Part shown: in pieces, positions 48,129-59,084 of the stretch | Layout: every line of letters begins with the position of its first letter | How positions within the stretch are numbered: position 1 is the stretch's first letter | Assembly (NCBI GenBank): GCA_002205965.3 | Contig: NADL03000002.1 | Location: 744,001-808,000, forward strand | DNA from: Kappaphycus alvarezii | Taxonomy: Eukaryota > Rhodophyta > Florideophyceae > Gigartinales > Solieriaceae | Reading direction: 5' to 3' | DNA length: 64,000 nucleotides | Notes under the pieces: model-generated | The model's database searches: none | Told to the model about the DNA's origin: nothing | The model's input: only the letters and a program-made list of their open reading frames with translations | Made by a program: the position numbers and the translations under genes

Positions 48129-49890
48129 CTACTCATCCCAGTCCTCAATTTCCTCCATTTCATCATCACTGTCGCAGTTCACCTGAACTGGACTTTGCAG
48201 AGGAAATTTACTTGTGGCCAATGTCATTTCTTGTGTCGTTTCCTCAATGTCAATCATTGCGAGATCTGCACTGTTAGGACCACCAACATCTTCGTCATGA
48301 TTGGGGCAATCTGCGGTGAGACCAAAACCCTTCAGGGGTACGCCAGTGATACTCCTCGCAAAGGAGGCCACTTCGCAATTTAGAGAAGTTGTGGGAACAG
48401 CAGGTGACAGAACATGGCAAAGACGGCGGATAACGTCCTGTGCATATTCCTTCCCTTCTTGAGTAACGTTGTACGATCTGGACCCCGAATTGGTCGCCAT
48501 CCAGATCGAACAGCATTGCGATTGTGAATCAAAAAGCTTCTCGTCGCAACCGATGCAGCACAGTCGCCAAGGTTAGTGCGTGCGAGATCATCTTGCATCC
48601 ATGGAAGCAGACAATCTGCTTCGCACAGGGACCATAATGCAGGCACGACATCATTAATGCTCCCGAAAAAGGGTGGGTAATTGTGATGGAGGAATGCGAG
48701 GAAAGAGGACGGTTCGGCCCTGGTGTGCTCGATGATATCTTCAGGTACATACTTAGAAGAACCATCCTTTCCTCTCTTGTTGTTAAGAACCTTCGATACA
48801 GCGTGGTACGTACCGAGGCTAGTGTCCTGGCCAACACGGTTCAGTGCCGCAGATTGCTTCAGTGCAGATGAGGAGGATCTCAGTCTCTTCCTGCGGCGTC
48901 GACCACTTGCGTGTTCTGATTTCGTTGCGAGTTTGAGGTAAACTTCGCGTCTAGAGTAAGGGAAAATTGCAGAGCGTTTAGAGCAGCGCGAATATCACCC
49001 ATGCTTGAGACAATCATACCGTCCAAGCTGTCATGGGGACAGGTTGTTCCTTCCTTTCCCAAAACATCGCGCATACGGCGTCTCATCATGCTCTCTGTCA
49101 CCGCAGGAACACGGATTGTTTCGAGAAAAGGTGATGTTAGCAGTTGTGCGCCAAGAAGGGACCTTGCTGTGCGTGCCACCCCTCTCGGAATCTGAAATGA
49201 CTATCACAATGGGGCATGGTGCAAATCGAGCGGCATCATAAAGAAGGTTCTGGACAGAAGTCCTTCTCTCAAGAGAGTCTGTTGTGCCTATTGGCAAGTC
49301 TTTAACCAGGAGAAGCTTATGTCCAAAAGCAGCTGCAGGACTGCTTGTTTCATCTTGCTCGCATTGTAAAGTTTGATAACGGTGTCCAATAATGAAGGAC
49401 TCAAAATCTTCCAGCAGATTCACGGTAATGTAGCGCTGTCCCGTTGTGGGAGCATTCCAGTTCACCACAGAGCATTGCAGTTCTGTTGCTGCTGCTCTCA
49501 GCGCTGACGTCTTGCCGCAACCAGGAGGCCCAGCCAAAATCAACATGTGAGGACGAGATCTTTGAAGCGCAGCTCGCAACCATTCTGAAATCTCTTTTGA
49601 TTTTCTTATTGAAGTGATAAGACCAGTCTGGTACGAAATATCTGAATACTTGTCGACCCATGTCCGGTTGTCTGATTGATGGGGCGTATAAACGGTTGAT
49701 GCAATCTTCGAAATTAAGCTGGATTGTTGCGATGCGCATGTTTCAGTTACGGGGTTCGAGTCAAAGTCTGAGTCACTGGATTGAATGGCATCAGCATCGG
49801 CGACTTTTTGGCGGAACTTTCTTCATCCGAAAATTGAGACGGTATTCGACGGCGTCTCCGAGGGCGCTTCCTTCGATTGGTATCGACCAT
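48129..49890 (-). CDS. RAD17: RAD17, checkpoint clamp loader ATPase (frameshifted)
   Basis: From the ATG at 49890 the frames give a basic N-terminus, then NRTWVDKYSDISYQ, the WVDKY start of Rad17. ILAGPPGCGKTSALR (Walker A, about 49531-49508) and KLLLVKDLPIG (Walker B position) follow, then PIVIVISDSERGG. A frame change in a G4 run at about 49183 leads to LLGAQLLTSPFLETI, PAVTESMMRRRM and SMGDIRAALNALQF, all in family order. Further changes reach YHAVSKVLNNKR, FLAFLHHNYPPFF and CAASVATRSFL. The C-terminus is acidic and ends IEDWDE. Rad17 with RFC2-5 loads the 9-1-1 clamp at damaged DNA to activate ATR signalling. At least three frame changes occur, so this is either error-laden sequence or a recent pseudogene. 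Confidence 0.85.
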
Positions 49891-50121
49891 GTGTTCTCTT
49901 GTGAGTTGGTTATGCACATGAGCTGGCGTGCGTAGGCTTTCCTTGCAAGGGAGCAGACGTTTAGCAACTAAACCTAACCCTTGGTATCAGCACTGAGGAC
50001 GAACTCTTGAACCCGCAGAACATTTGTAGTTGTAGTACTTCCGTTTGTTTTTCCTTGAAAACAAAATTCGATGGATCAAATTCGATAGGCCCGTTTGCTT
50101 CGCTACAGATTATTCGTGTAT

Positions 50122-50263
50122 CTACAGTACTGTATTGTACTGTACAGTACGCTGTATCGCACTTTACTGTACCGTACTGTGTTTGCATGAGGTGCATTAT
50201 GTACCAACCCGTCCTTGACAGTACTGTACAGTTCAGTACTGTACTCAGTTCAGTACAGTACAG
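50122..50263. repeat. GTAC palindrome array upstream of RAD17
   Basis: Dense GTACAGTAC/GTACTGTAC copies lie at 50122-50157, 50165-50181 and 50217-50263, about 230-375 bp before the RAD17 start. The array stops directly at the left end of Harbinger 3 (50267). Placement mirrors the array upstream of the OTU gene. Confidence 0.75.
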
Positions 50264-50399
50264 CAAGAGCATCCCTACTGCTTGTCTAAAATCCAAATCC
50301 AACGGTTTTTAGATTTGGATGTCAAGAAGTCCGACGTACTCATGAAAATAGATTCTGAAGTCAATCAACTTCTTAGATTTTGGATTCCGAGTTTGCCAT

Positions 50400-50433
50400 A
50401 TCGCGATCCAAATGTCCCAGTTTGGATCGCGAT
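50400..50433. repeat. Perfect 13-bp inverted repeat, 8-nt loop
   Basis: ATCGCGATCCAAA at 50400-50412 pairs fully with TTTGGATCGCGAT at 50421-50433. It lies in the subterminal part of Harbinger 3, where transposase-binding sites are often found. Confidence 0.75.
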
Positions 50434-50679
50434 TTTAGATTGCGAAATGCAACCATTTGACCAATCAGATAACAAATCCTTATGATCGCACTGCTGTATA
50501 CAATATGTATCTCGCCGATAAGGCCATCCGTTTACAATCGATCATAAACTCACCCAGATGATCAGCATTACATACAGCTGCAATAAAGTTTCGACGAGTC
50601 AACACATTACTTCAATATCCCATTCATACCACTTCAAACCCACTGCTGGCGATGGCACCATCTCGTTCTGAACAATACA

Positions 50680-51217
50680 GTGCCCTCCTACAAGCACATA
50701 AAAGCAAAGAGTGAATGTCTAAAGTTCGAGAGCATCATGGGCCCAATTCATCGGAAGAGACCAACTGGATCTCCATCACAAAGTGGCATTATCATAGCAG
50801 CGACAGCCGTATACAAACGAGATACTACTATTTCTGGTACATATGTATACCTGCGCTATCCTTCATTGGACTCAGGTACTGAGTCTTTTTTTCTTGATTA
50901 TCTTGCATATTTGCGAACGAAACAGTCATTGTCACTCATATATGGATCAAAAGATCAAAAAGGGTACTCATTTTCTGAGACTCAGCAAGTTGTAAACGCT
51001 GATAATGTTTCAGCAGGGACCCATCTACATCGTCACCATCTCGAATGTACGATCTGTACTGTTGCCTGAGACTTCATGGGATAGACAACGGCCTACAGGA
51101 TCGAAGATATTTAAAGAACTGAAAAATCAGGTTAAGGCTTTAAAAGGGAGCTCAAATGGCATCGAAAAATGGAAGATGCATCTCGGAGCGGACTATAATT
51201 GCGCAGAATATTTTTGA
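50680..51217 (+). pseudogene. Probable partner ORF debris of Harbinger 3
   Basis: Plus-strand fragments in the position and orientation of the SANT ORF of elements 1 and 2. The only recognisable block is RPTGSKIFKELKNQVKALKG near the end, similar to the RPIGRKxAK tail of Harbinger partner proteins. The SANT domain itself is not visible. Confidence 0.35.
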
Positions 51218-51757
51218 GCTGTAGCAAATGAATTACATGCTTAAGCTGTTTTCTACTACAGAGACATGCCCCATCTTGAAAGACAGGCACTTAAGAGCAT
51301 TTCAGCTCGAAGCTTGAAACGAAATAGAAAGTAGGAATCACGTTCGGTATGCAAATTTTATTACAGCAGAGTTTTATGATCGTTTTTAACATCCCCCGCC
51401 ATAGAAAGCGGAAAGGGTACTGCTAAGCCGAAAAATGTGAATGCTGCTTAAGCCAATAGCCAATCAAGTACATTTGGTGATAATGAGAGCAAATGTATCA
51501 GGTTTATGGGATCCGTTTTGAATTAAGGACTTAATTGTGGAGCTGTATAGTGCCAATTTTGGTAAAGAAGAAATTTCGAAACTTTTTGCTTCAAAAAAGA
51601 GAAGGAGGATCACTACCAACATTTTACTTGTCTTTAGATCTTTGTACTTCGGACTGATTGAAATGACAGTACTGCCCCACTGAAAATCTACAAGAGACTG
51701 TGTTAGTTGCCTATGCAAGCTTTGGATTTTTTGTACCATCAGCGACGGTGTCTTGGT

Positions 51758-52821
51758 TTATACTCCACGCTTAGCAGTGCTTTGAGAGTAGAACATGAAA
51801 ATATCAGTCTCTTCTGAAATCTCGTAAAACATTGTTGAATACCCAGCAGAGCCATCTCCTTGATAGTATCGAGTCCTAGATTCAACAACTATGTTGTGCA
51901 AAATAATGGCGGCCTTTGCAATATATCGCATTCTTTCTACCGACCGCAGCTCAGTTGCCATAAAGAGAATAATGAAGCGCCTAAATACCACGCTCACATA
52001 CGTCGTACTCACTTGCGAACTGCTTCCTGTCTTTTCTAGAAGAGAAAAGCTCTCTCGGTGACAGCATACGTGAGAGAATTAATAAATATTTTCCATGGTG
52101 GATTAATTCCATCAGTTAAGTAATAGAGCCATTTGAAGACTTTTTTTTTGAAGAGTAACTTGCATCAGATGGGGGACATACACCTGCTAGAATATCAGCA
52201 AAATGATTTCTTACTTTGAGTATATTGAGAACTTTCATTGCGCCTGGATCCCGAACTGAAATGACCAAACCCATAAATCTAAGGAGCAGATAATTTTCAT
52301 TCTCAAACACGGCGTCCCGTCCTTCCTTTTCATAATCCCTTGTAAAGCAGTAGTGCAGTTTTCCCACGACCAGCTGGCGGAATCTAAGAAGCTTATACAA
52401 CCAGTGAAACCGATACTCGCAAACTGGCGCTCAATTCTTTGTAAGTGATTCATTGTTGGCGATCGTAAGTAATCATATCCGAGCGAATCTGAAACAGCTT
52501 TAAAAACCTCCCTGACGCATACTGTAGCTGTGATTTCAGATACGTCAAACATATCGTCCACAATGTCCGCTGGTAGAGCATAGGCAGGAGTGCGGAGAGC
52601 AAATATAACCTTTAGCAAGAGAGGGATTCCCATTCTAGTGGTTGCGTCAGGCCGGATTTCTTGGCGAGAATAGTCAGAATGAAGTACAACTGTTGGTCAA
52701 AAACGACTGAAAACATCTCTCTGCATTTTAAAGCGACGCTCAAACACGTGATAAGGTTGCTTAGGACCTTTATGGTTTGTCCCGGTCTTAATTCATCCTG
52801 TGGCCAAAAATACTTTCGCAT
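51758..52821 (-). pseudogene. PIF/Harbinger DDE_4 transposase 3
   Basis: Minus-strand frames 52821-52612, 52633-52235, 52400-52116 and 52012-51758 form one decayed transposase. The second has LGYDYLRSPTMNHLQRIE and GFTGCISFLDSASWSWENCT, aligning with the SIDCxHWxWKNCP block, with the first Asp kept. The last has VFRRFIILFMATELRSVERM and IAKAAIILHNIVVESRT, the usual C-terminal ACIILHNMIVE block. VERAFGVL and the second Asp block are not readable. It is inactive. Confidence 0.8.
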
Positions 52822-53099
52822 CTAATGCATCTGAGCGCCAGCATAATCGAGCCGGATGATTGCAGATTTGCCAGGGACTGAGCCGCTTACCATAGATTTC
52901 TGTGATACAAGAAGCGCGATAATTGTCACTTGCACCAAGAATGACGCAGTCAATGGGTTGAAGTCGTTAGATTCGACATCATCCAAAAAAATTCTTTTCT
53001 TTTTCCACTGCGCGGAAGGTTGCAGTGGTTCTTTTTTGGTGGAGTGGAGATTTGATGGACTTGCGGGATATGGTGTTATGTGTGGCAGGGGTAGTAAAT

Positions 53100-53360
53100 C
53101 GTAATGTGAATAGGCTGAGAGGGGTAAGGGGTCGATGATTGTGAGGCAACGGGGAGTGGAGTTTTCTGGATAAGATTAAGCCGGAGATCTTGTGAGGAGA
53201 GGTGATGAGGAGGATGTGGGCGGATGCAAGAGTGTAGCAGAGGGCAGAAAACTGGCGAGGTCTCAGAGTTCCCAGGGGCGGGTAGGACGTTGGTATGAGG
53301 CTGCGGGGATCTGGAGATCTAGGGTTAGTGGAGCTACGGGTTTGTGTGGGGTTTCAGTGC
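53100..53360 (+). repeat. G-rich subterminal tract in Harbinger 3
   Basis: The plus strand is G-rich with many G2 to G5 runs, in the right subterminal part of the element. It lies upstream of the minus-strand transposase and may include its promoter. Confidence 0.3.
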
Positions 53361-53821
53361 CCTGTATCTGAGTTGGAATTCGCACCGGTACGTGAAATAG
53401 AAATCCCACTGCCCACGTTGAATATCGACGTTGGAGCGTGGTTCAAGCAATTATACCCCAATGACATTCTGTAAATTGTTCTTTCTTTAGACTTGGATTC
53501 CGCAAGGGGTAGGGATGCTCTAATAGTACTAAGGTCAGTCTGTGATCCATCCGATTAGATCTTAATCTCAATAGGCGGCTAGGCAGTGTACACTCGAAAT
53601 GACAAAAGAGTAGAACTATTGTTGTTTTATACCGTATTCCGCGCTCAAAATACCCTCTGAACAAGGGGTAATGCGATAATGACAAAAAAGGAACAGAAAA
53701 GTGTATAACGTCGAGAGTATTCCTCCGACTGCATGTGTCAATCAACAGAGTACAATGTAAAGTACACCACGCACTGTAATACCGTACTTTACTGTGCTTT
53801 AGTTGTCGCAAAATGCAGGGT

Positions 53822-54240
53822 TTAGGGTAGAAAAAGAAGAAGGGCGGCGTTAGCGGCGAGTCTGAAAAACGTTAGACGTTTTTGCTAGTTTGAAAAAGTT
53901 GAGTAGGTTAATAACCAAATTTGCGATGCTCTTTTTTACTTCAGTGCCAAGGGTAGATAGGCCTTTTATTGGTAGTGGATGCCGTCAACTATCTCCAACA
54001 CATCTACTACTTGCTTAAAAATTCCCTAGCGGATAGTCCTGTGTACGGTCCTAGTGATCCTTACACTACTACGGTCCTAGCAGGCATCGCTAACAGTACA
54101 ATAGGATAGAGAAATATATAGACAACGTAGGATAGAAATAGTAGTAAGGGCAAATAGCTACACTACAGAACTGTAAAAAGTAAATATATAGGTTTTATAT
54201 ATCCTGTATTTCTATACTACCCTTTTTGCCCTGATCTATT
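53822..54240 (-). repeat. 3' LTR of the copia element
   Basis: Matches 59085-59490 with shared words GGCGAGTCT, AACGTTAGACGTT, GGATAGTCCTG, ACGGTCCTAGTGA and GGATAGAAATAGTAGTAAGGG, in the same order and orientation. Exact ends were not resolved to the base. Confidence 0.8.
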
Positions 54241-54253
54241 GTTTTCTCCCTCC

Positions 54254-54771
54254 TTAGTCACGAATTACCCATAGTTGAATAGGTAGATCACACTTACTTG
54301 TTGTGATGATGTAATTCAGTGCATCACACTTTGTAATCTTCGTGAAGGCGTCCGAGAGGTTGTCCGCAGTCCGTACAAGTCCAACATTGTATATTTCCTC
54401 TTTTGCATATGCATCTCTTACAGAGCTAACATCAATCATGGGGCGTTTTTCCAAAGTATAGGAACACTTGGTGTAAGATCAAATAGATTTTTGGAGTCCG
54501 TAAACATTGAGAGTGTAATTTTGATTCTAAGCAAGGATTCAAAGTCTTGCTTAATCATGTAACCAATATCGAAGGAATCAGTGAAACAAAATTCGGCGCC
54601 TAGTACAGATCTAGTTAATCTGCGACTTTTGTGACCAGTATAACTCAGCACATTAAGGGTCCCGGGCTTTTCAGTGAGCAAAACAATGTATGTAAGTTGA
54701 GGAGTATTGTTCTCGTTGTTTGCAAATGAGGAGTAAGAATATACTTTCAACCTTATGGAGTTTTTATCCAA
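54254..54771 (-). pseudogene. Copia RNase H domain
   Basis: The frame 54771-54436 has SRRLTRSVLGAEFCFTDSFD and LSMFTDSKNLFDL, and the frame 54454-54254 has VRDAYAKEEIYNVGLVRTAD and NLSDAFTK. These are the three RNase H blocks of copia, with the catalytic Asp in TDSKN and NLSD present. A single frame change separates the two halves. Confidence 0.8.
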
Positions 54772-54774
54772 CTT

Positions 54775-55669
54775 TTAATACTTAGGCGAATAACTAGGGT
54801 TGTTCTTCACATGCTTTACAACTTTTTTCAACTGCTTTACTGCTTTCACTGAGAATCTGGTTTCAGTCATTTGCGCGGCCATATTCATGGCACAGCTTAT
54901 TTCAAGCTCTCTATGTGTTAACCAAGCCAATCTATGCCTCAAAGATATGAATTCAGAAAAAGAGGCATTCATCTGCAGAATTAATAACTTCTTAACATAC
55001 TTTTCCTGGCTTAACTCAAATCCATAATCAGTTCTCTTTACTATGACGCCTGCAAATAAAGTGTCATCGAGCTCCCTCTCTCTCGATTCAAACTTATCAA
55101 GAGTTTTGGGACACTTAACGAATTCATTGTTGCCACAAAGTAGAGAAACGTCCACATACGTTTCAACTAATCCCTGAAGTTCTCCGTTTGGATGCTTTGA
55201 GAAGAGTGGGAGATCTCCATCTGTTGGCGTCATACTGAGATCTTTCTTCAGGTGTGAATTCATAGTGCGATTCCAATAGTCTCCTGAATCGGATAATCTG
55301 TTAAGAGTTTCAGTAACGCGAGTAATTGGTTCTCAGGTAATCCAAAGTCTTTGGTTGCTCTAAGGTAAACTTTGCGCATCAGATTTTGAGCCGACTGTAA
55401 ATACGCTTGTTTAACATATTGAGACCAAATCCTGAAATCTTGTATTGCATCAATTGCAACCAGCGTGCGTGTGGAACGCGGCGTATAGTCGTGGTGTCAT
55501 GTACGAGATAGTTCTTTTCTTTGTCCTTATGACCTTGCACTACAAACCGTGCTTTGTATATCTCTTTGTCAGTGTTCATATTTTTGATTGACAGAACGAA
55601 TCTTCCAGAGAGGATATTAGCATTCTTTGTTATGTCGTCTCTAGGACTATTTTCAGGTATTTCTCTCAA
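54775..55669 (-). pseudogene. Copia reverse transcriptase
   Basis: The frame 55669-55379 has the N-terminal block ILSGRFVLSIKNMNTDKEI, then YKARFVVQGHKDKEKNYLVH. The frame 55263-54775 has LVETYVDVSLLCGNNEF, where the catalytic YVDD reads YVDV, and VIVKRTDYGFELSQEKYVKK. The central part with the DVTQAYLQS block is lost in the break at 55263-55379. It is inactive. Confidence 0.8.
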
Positions 55670-55927
55670 CGAGTCCTTCTATTTCTTTCTCTTTCGCTTT
55701 AGAAATTCAGCCGACTTGGATCTAGGATCTCATGAGTGTAAAACTTCATTGAGATTGACGTCAATGAGTTGAAGAGTTTTGGAGTATACTATTTAATTGA
55801 TGAATTCAAAGCTTCGACTAGTGTTTCAACTTGATCATCAAAATATGGCTCTACTTGAGAGCGTGAATGCTGCAGTTTCTCATCATTTCTGCGAATAACG
55901 ACTTGTCTGTCATTAATTTTCGTGATT

Positions 55928-56203
55928 TTATAGGGTCCTGTCCTCTTTAGGTTTGTATTTTGCATGATACACTAGAACTTTACTTCCAATGTTAGGTTCA
56001 TGGTGAGCGGTATTTGGAAGCTGCAAATTCTGAGCGGATCTGAGTCTGAGTTCTGAAGTGATAGTTTCCATCCAGCTCTTGCCATTTGGAGCGCTCTCAT
56101 TCGTTCCGTTTGATTCTGAAGTTTGCTGTTCATGGCCGGAAACCTCGGGAAAACCCCAAAGACGAGTAAAGATGGAACCAGTCCTTCTGGTTCTTATTAT
56201 CAT
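55928..56203 (-). pseudogene. Copia integrase C-terminal or linker region
   Basis: Acidic, low-complexity sequence with PNIGSKVLVYHAKYKPKEDR, the small beta-barrel-like end of integrase, followed by the usual linker to reverse transcriptase. The integrase catalytic core between 56203 and 56511 is not readable. Confidence 0.45.
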
Positions 56204-56510
56204 TCATAGCCTTAACGGAGAGACGTAGAGCGAGTTCCATTTCAACGTCAGGCTCTTAACGGCAAGGCCTGTATTAAAAAATGGGTAACAGATCATGGTA
56301 AAGCTCACTAAAACCAATAGAATTATGACTTTCAGCTCCAGATAGGCTGAGTTTGATTCCATTCGATTTTATCAGATTTTTGCACGCGTTGGAAACTAAT
56401 TGGCAACCTTGTCCTCTTTCATTCTATAAGTAAATCCATTTTAAATTGTCCAGCACTCAAGAAAAGAGTTCCAAATAGATTCCGAAATTTTACTGTGCAT
56501 GAATACAGCA

Positions 56511-57078
56511 TTACCGAAATGGTTTGCGCATCCACAATATGAAGTTCAGGATTTTGTCAAGAAACATAATATCAAGAGCTAACTCTTGATTGTATATGGT
56601 TACATTGGACGTACTAACCTGGAATGATCTGAGTTTCGGCTCAAATTGCTGCCATGTGCGGTACTGTTTGGATTTCTCGAATCGTATCTCGCGTCTCAAG
56701 CATTGCTTCCTCTGGTCCAGCTCTGCCTATCATATTGTATAGATTTGAAGCAGATGGATGGAAAACGTGTAAATAGAGGCGCTCTAATTGAGAATTTGTG
56801 AACAGGATCTCAGAAAAATCCCACACGACGTAAAGATGACCGTGTTTGCTTCTTATTGGCATACCCCGTCCATGTCTTTTGGACAAAAGTAGGCTGTCAA
56901 CGTTGTCTGAAAAAAGTCTACATTTGTCTAAAGCTTCCAGGCCAATCAAGAATGGAATATTGGCATGAACTACACCGACTTGGAGCAGGATAAAAGCACC
57001 AGAAGTCGTTGGAATACGAATCGGAATCTGTGCAATGCTTGGATAGATTCTACCACCAAACTTGCAAGCAGTTTTCAA
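56511..57078 (-). pseudogene. Copia protease end, pre-integrase and integrase start
   Basis: The frame 57078-56641 reads VVHANIPFLIGLEALDK, the closing block of a retropepsin. GHLYVVWDFSEILFTNSQLE and LHVFHPSASNLYNMIGRAGP follow, which is the pre-integrase finger with its His pair. The frame 56699-56511 continues with YNQELALDIMFLDKIL, the first integrase strand with a catalytic-type Asp in LDIMFLD. The Cys pair of the finger is lost at the frame change. Confidence 0.75.
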
Positions 57079-57403
57079 GTGCTTATGTTTTATCTAAATC
57101 ACAAAATAGCCTTTGCTTGTGATTTTCAATCACTGATTTTTGAGCACCAGTGTCTATACGAATTAAGTGGAATTTCTCTGAATTGGAGTGTTTTGGCAAT
57201 TTTCTGCCTTTGAAAGTTAAAATCCCATGTATCTTTACGTGTTCAGCCACCATTGTACTTTGCTTCCGTGGAAGAGAGACAAGTTTTACGTTATAGATGG
57301 TAGGCTTGTCGCGTTCTCTTACAGTTCGCCTTTCGATAGGAGCACGTCAGCTTGTTTGAGTACCCTTAGTTACAAATCCTAGTCATCCAAAAACTGTTAG
57401 TCC

Positions 57404-57900
57404 TTAACTGAAATTTGTGAAAAAAATTTTCACGTATATACGTTGATTCATCGTTATCCATATTTCCATTTTCAGTTTCTTCAATGTCTTCATCAATGTT
57501 GACGTCTCAATAGAAATCTTGAGCAGGCAGTATTTCTTCATCAACTGATTGATCATCATGATCCAATCCCTGACAGAGCTTAAAAAGTACACATTTCGTG
57601 GCGTTGGCCGGATTTCTCTGATAGTATCGAACCTTCCGAGCGACATTCTCAGCCATTGATTGGCGACCTTGAGAAAGAATATGGCCCTTTTTATTACAAC
57701 CCCAACAAACTATATCATCACGAGGTTTGTTTTCATCATGTGTCAGCGTCGTTGCTTCATAAGTTACCATCGTGACATTGACTTTGGTAGAACGCGGTCA
57801 AGGGCGTATTGTGGTCGTCCAGTATACAATGTATCAGCAAGGCGGCTACGTAGTGTAGGGTCTGCATCTGAGATCGATGTCATACGTAGGTTCCTTTGAT
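57404..57900 (-). pseudogene. Copia gag C-terminus with zinc knuckle
   Basis: The frame 57770-57507 contains IVCWGCNKKGHILSQGRQ, a CCHC knuckle in which the last Cys reads Gly. Upstream, in another frame to about 57900, is gag-like sequence (DADPTLRSRLADTLYTGRP). Gag presumably starts near 58.9 kb, but the frames there are too broken to place it. Confidence 0.65.
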
Positions 57901-59084
57901 CTCTCATTCGTCCAACTTTCTCCTCTTGCTCGAACTAGCGACAGAAGTAAGCTGACTGTAAATGACTGATAACTTAAGTCACCAGAATTTGCTCTGCTGA
58001 AGTAACAAGGGCCAGGAGAATCCAATAAGGCGGACTGAAGATACTCAATCTTGTGCCTTTCTTAAGTAATGAGGTGGTGCTTAGGGAGTGAGCTTAGAGA
58101 TTTCCGCGTGGACTTTCTCGATAGCATCATTTACAGTAAATGGGAGAAATATACTGGCTGACGCGATGTTTCGAAGACTCGCAGCAATTCTGTTTTGCGT
58201 TGAGACTGAGTTATATTCATTTCCAGAGCTTTTAGATCTTGAGAGTAATGCTCATACACACCTTCAACATTCGTCATGTAGAATCTTTTCGCATTACCTG
58301 TAAGGAGATGGTGGAGATACTTTAGCTTTTGTTAGTCATTGAGCATATAATCTTGGCAGAGATACTTGTATCAGCTATGAACTCGTTCCAACATTCGGCT
58401 AGGCTTCCAGAAATTTCCTATTTTCTTCCTGAAGCGCATAAACATGTAGTGTGAGACCTTGTCTTCGATGGTTCCGGGGTTGGTTGGACACTAGGGTGGA
58501 ACGTATGGGTTTGGGGCGAGTCTAATCGGTGATCCGGTCGGTGACGCAAGAGTGTTGAAATATGCATCAATTTGGTTTAATGCTTTGCTGAGGTCACCAT
58601 TACGGAGAATAGTTGACGAAAACGTCTTTGAAAGGATTGCATATTGCAGCGGACAATTTGCACATTACGTTCCGCGAGAAATACAATCAATTGCGAATGA
58701 TCGATGGATTGCTCAGAATATGTCCCGAGAAAAGCATGGGGATGGGGAAGTCCTCAAGCAACCGAGACCTTAATTCATCGCAGGAGAGGGAACCATCCTC
58801 AACATACATTTGACGCAGTCCACCAGAGACTGCTGAAACTCTGTGGTCTGTCTAATACCTTGGCCGAAAACCATATCAATATACCCTTTTGCAAGTGCAA
58901 AATAATGGTGCTTAAATTATTCGACATTGTGGACCTTTTAGTCGTTTTTTGGATTACAAGTGGCTCTAAAAACGCGGAAATAGGGAGAAAATTTATTTTT
59001 TCACTATCAAATAGCGAATAGACTTACTTCTTGAATTACTCGAAAACGTTAAATCCTGGTTTTCGCGAAAATTCAAGGTTCAGA

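Larger units (their letters stand above)
50267..53520. mobile_element. PIF/Harbinger transposon 3, terminal repeats shared with elements 1 and 2
   Basis: The left end GAGCATCCCTACTGC at 50267 pairs with the right end, read inverted from 53520, GAGCATCCCTACCCC. The 3-bp flanks are CAA on the left and TAA on the right, one mismatch from a duplication. It contains a decayed transposase (-), probable partner-ORF debris (+) and a perfect hairpin near the left end. Length is 3254 bp. Confidence 0.8.
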
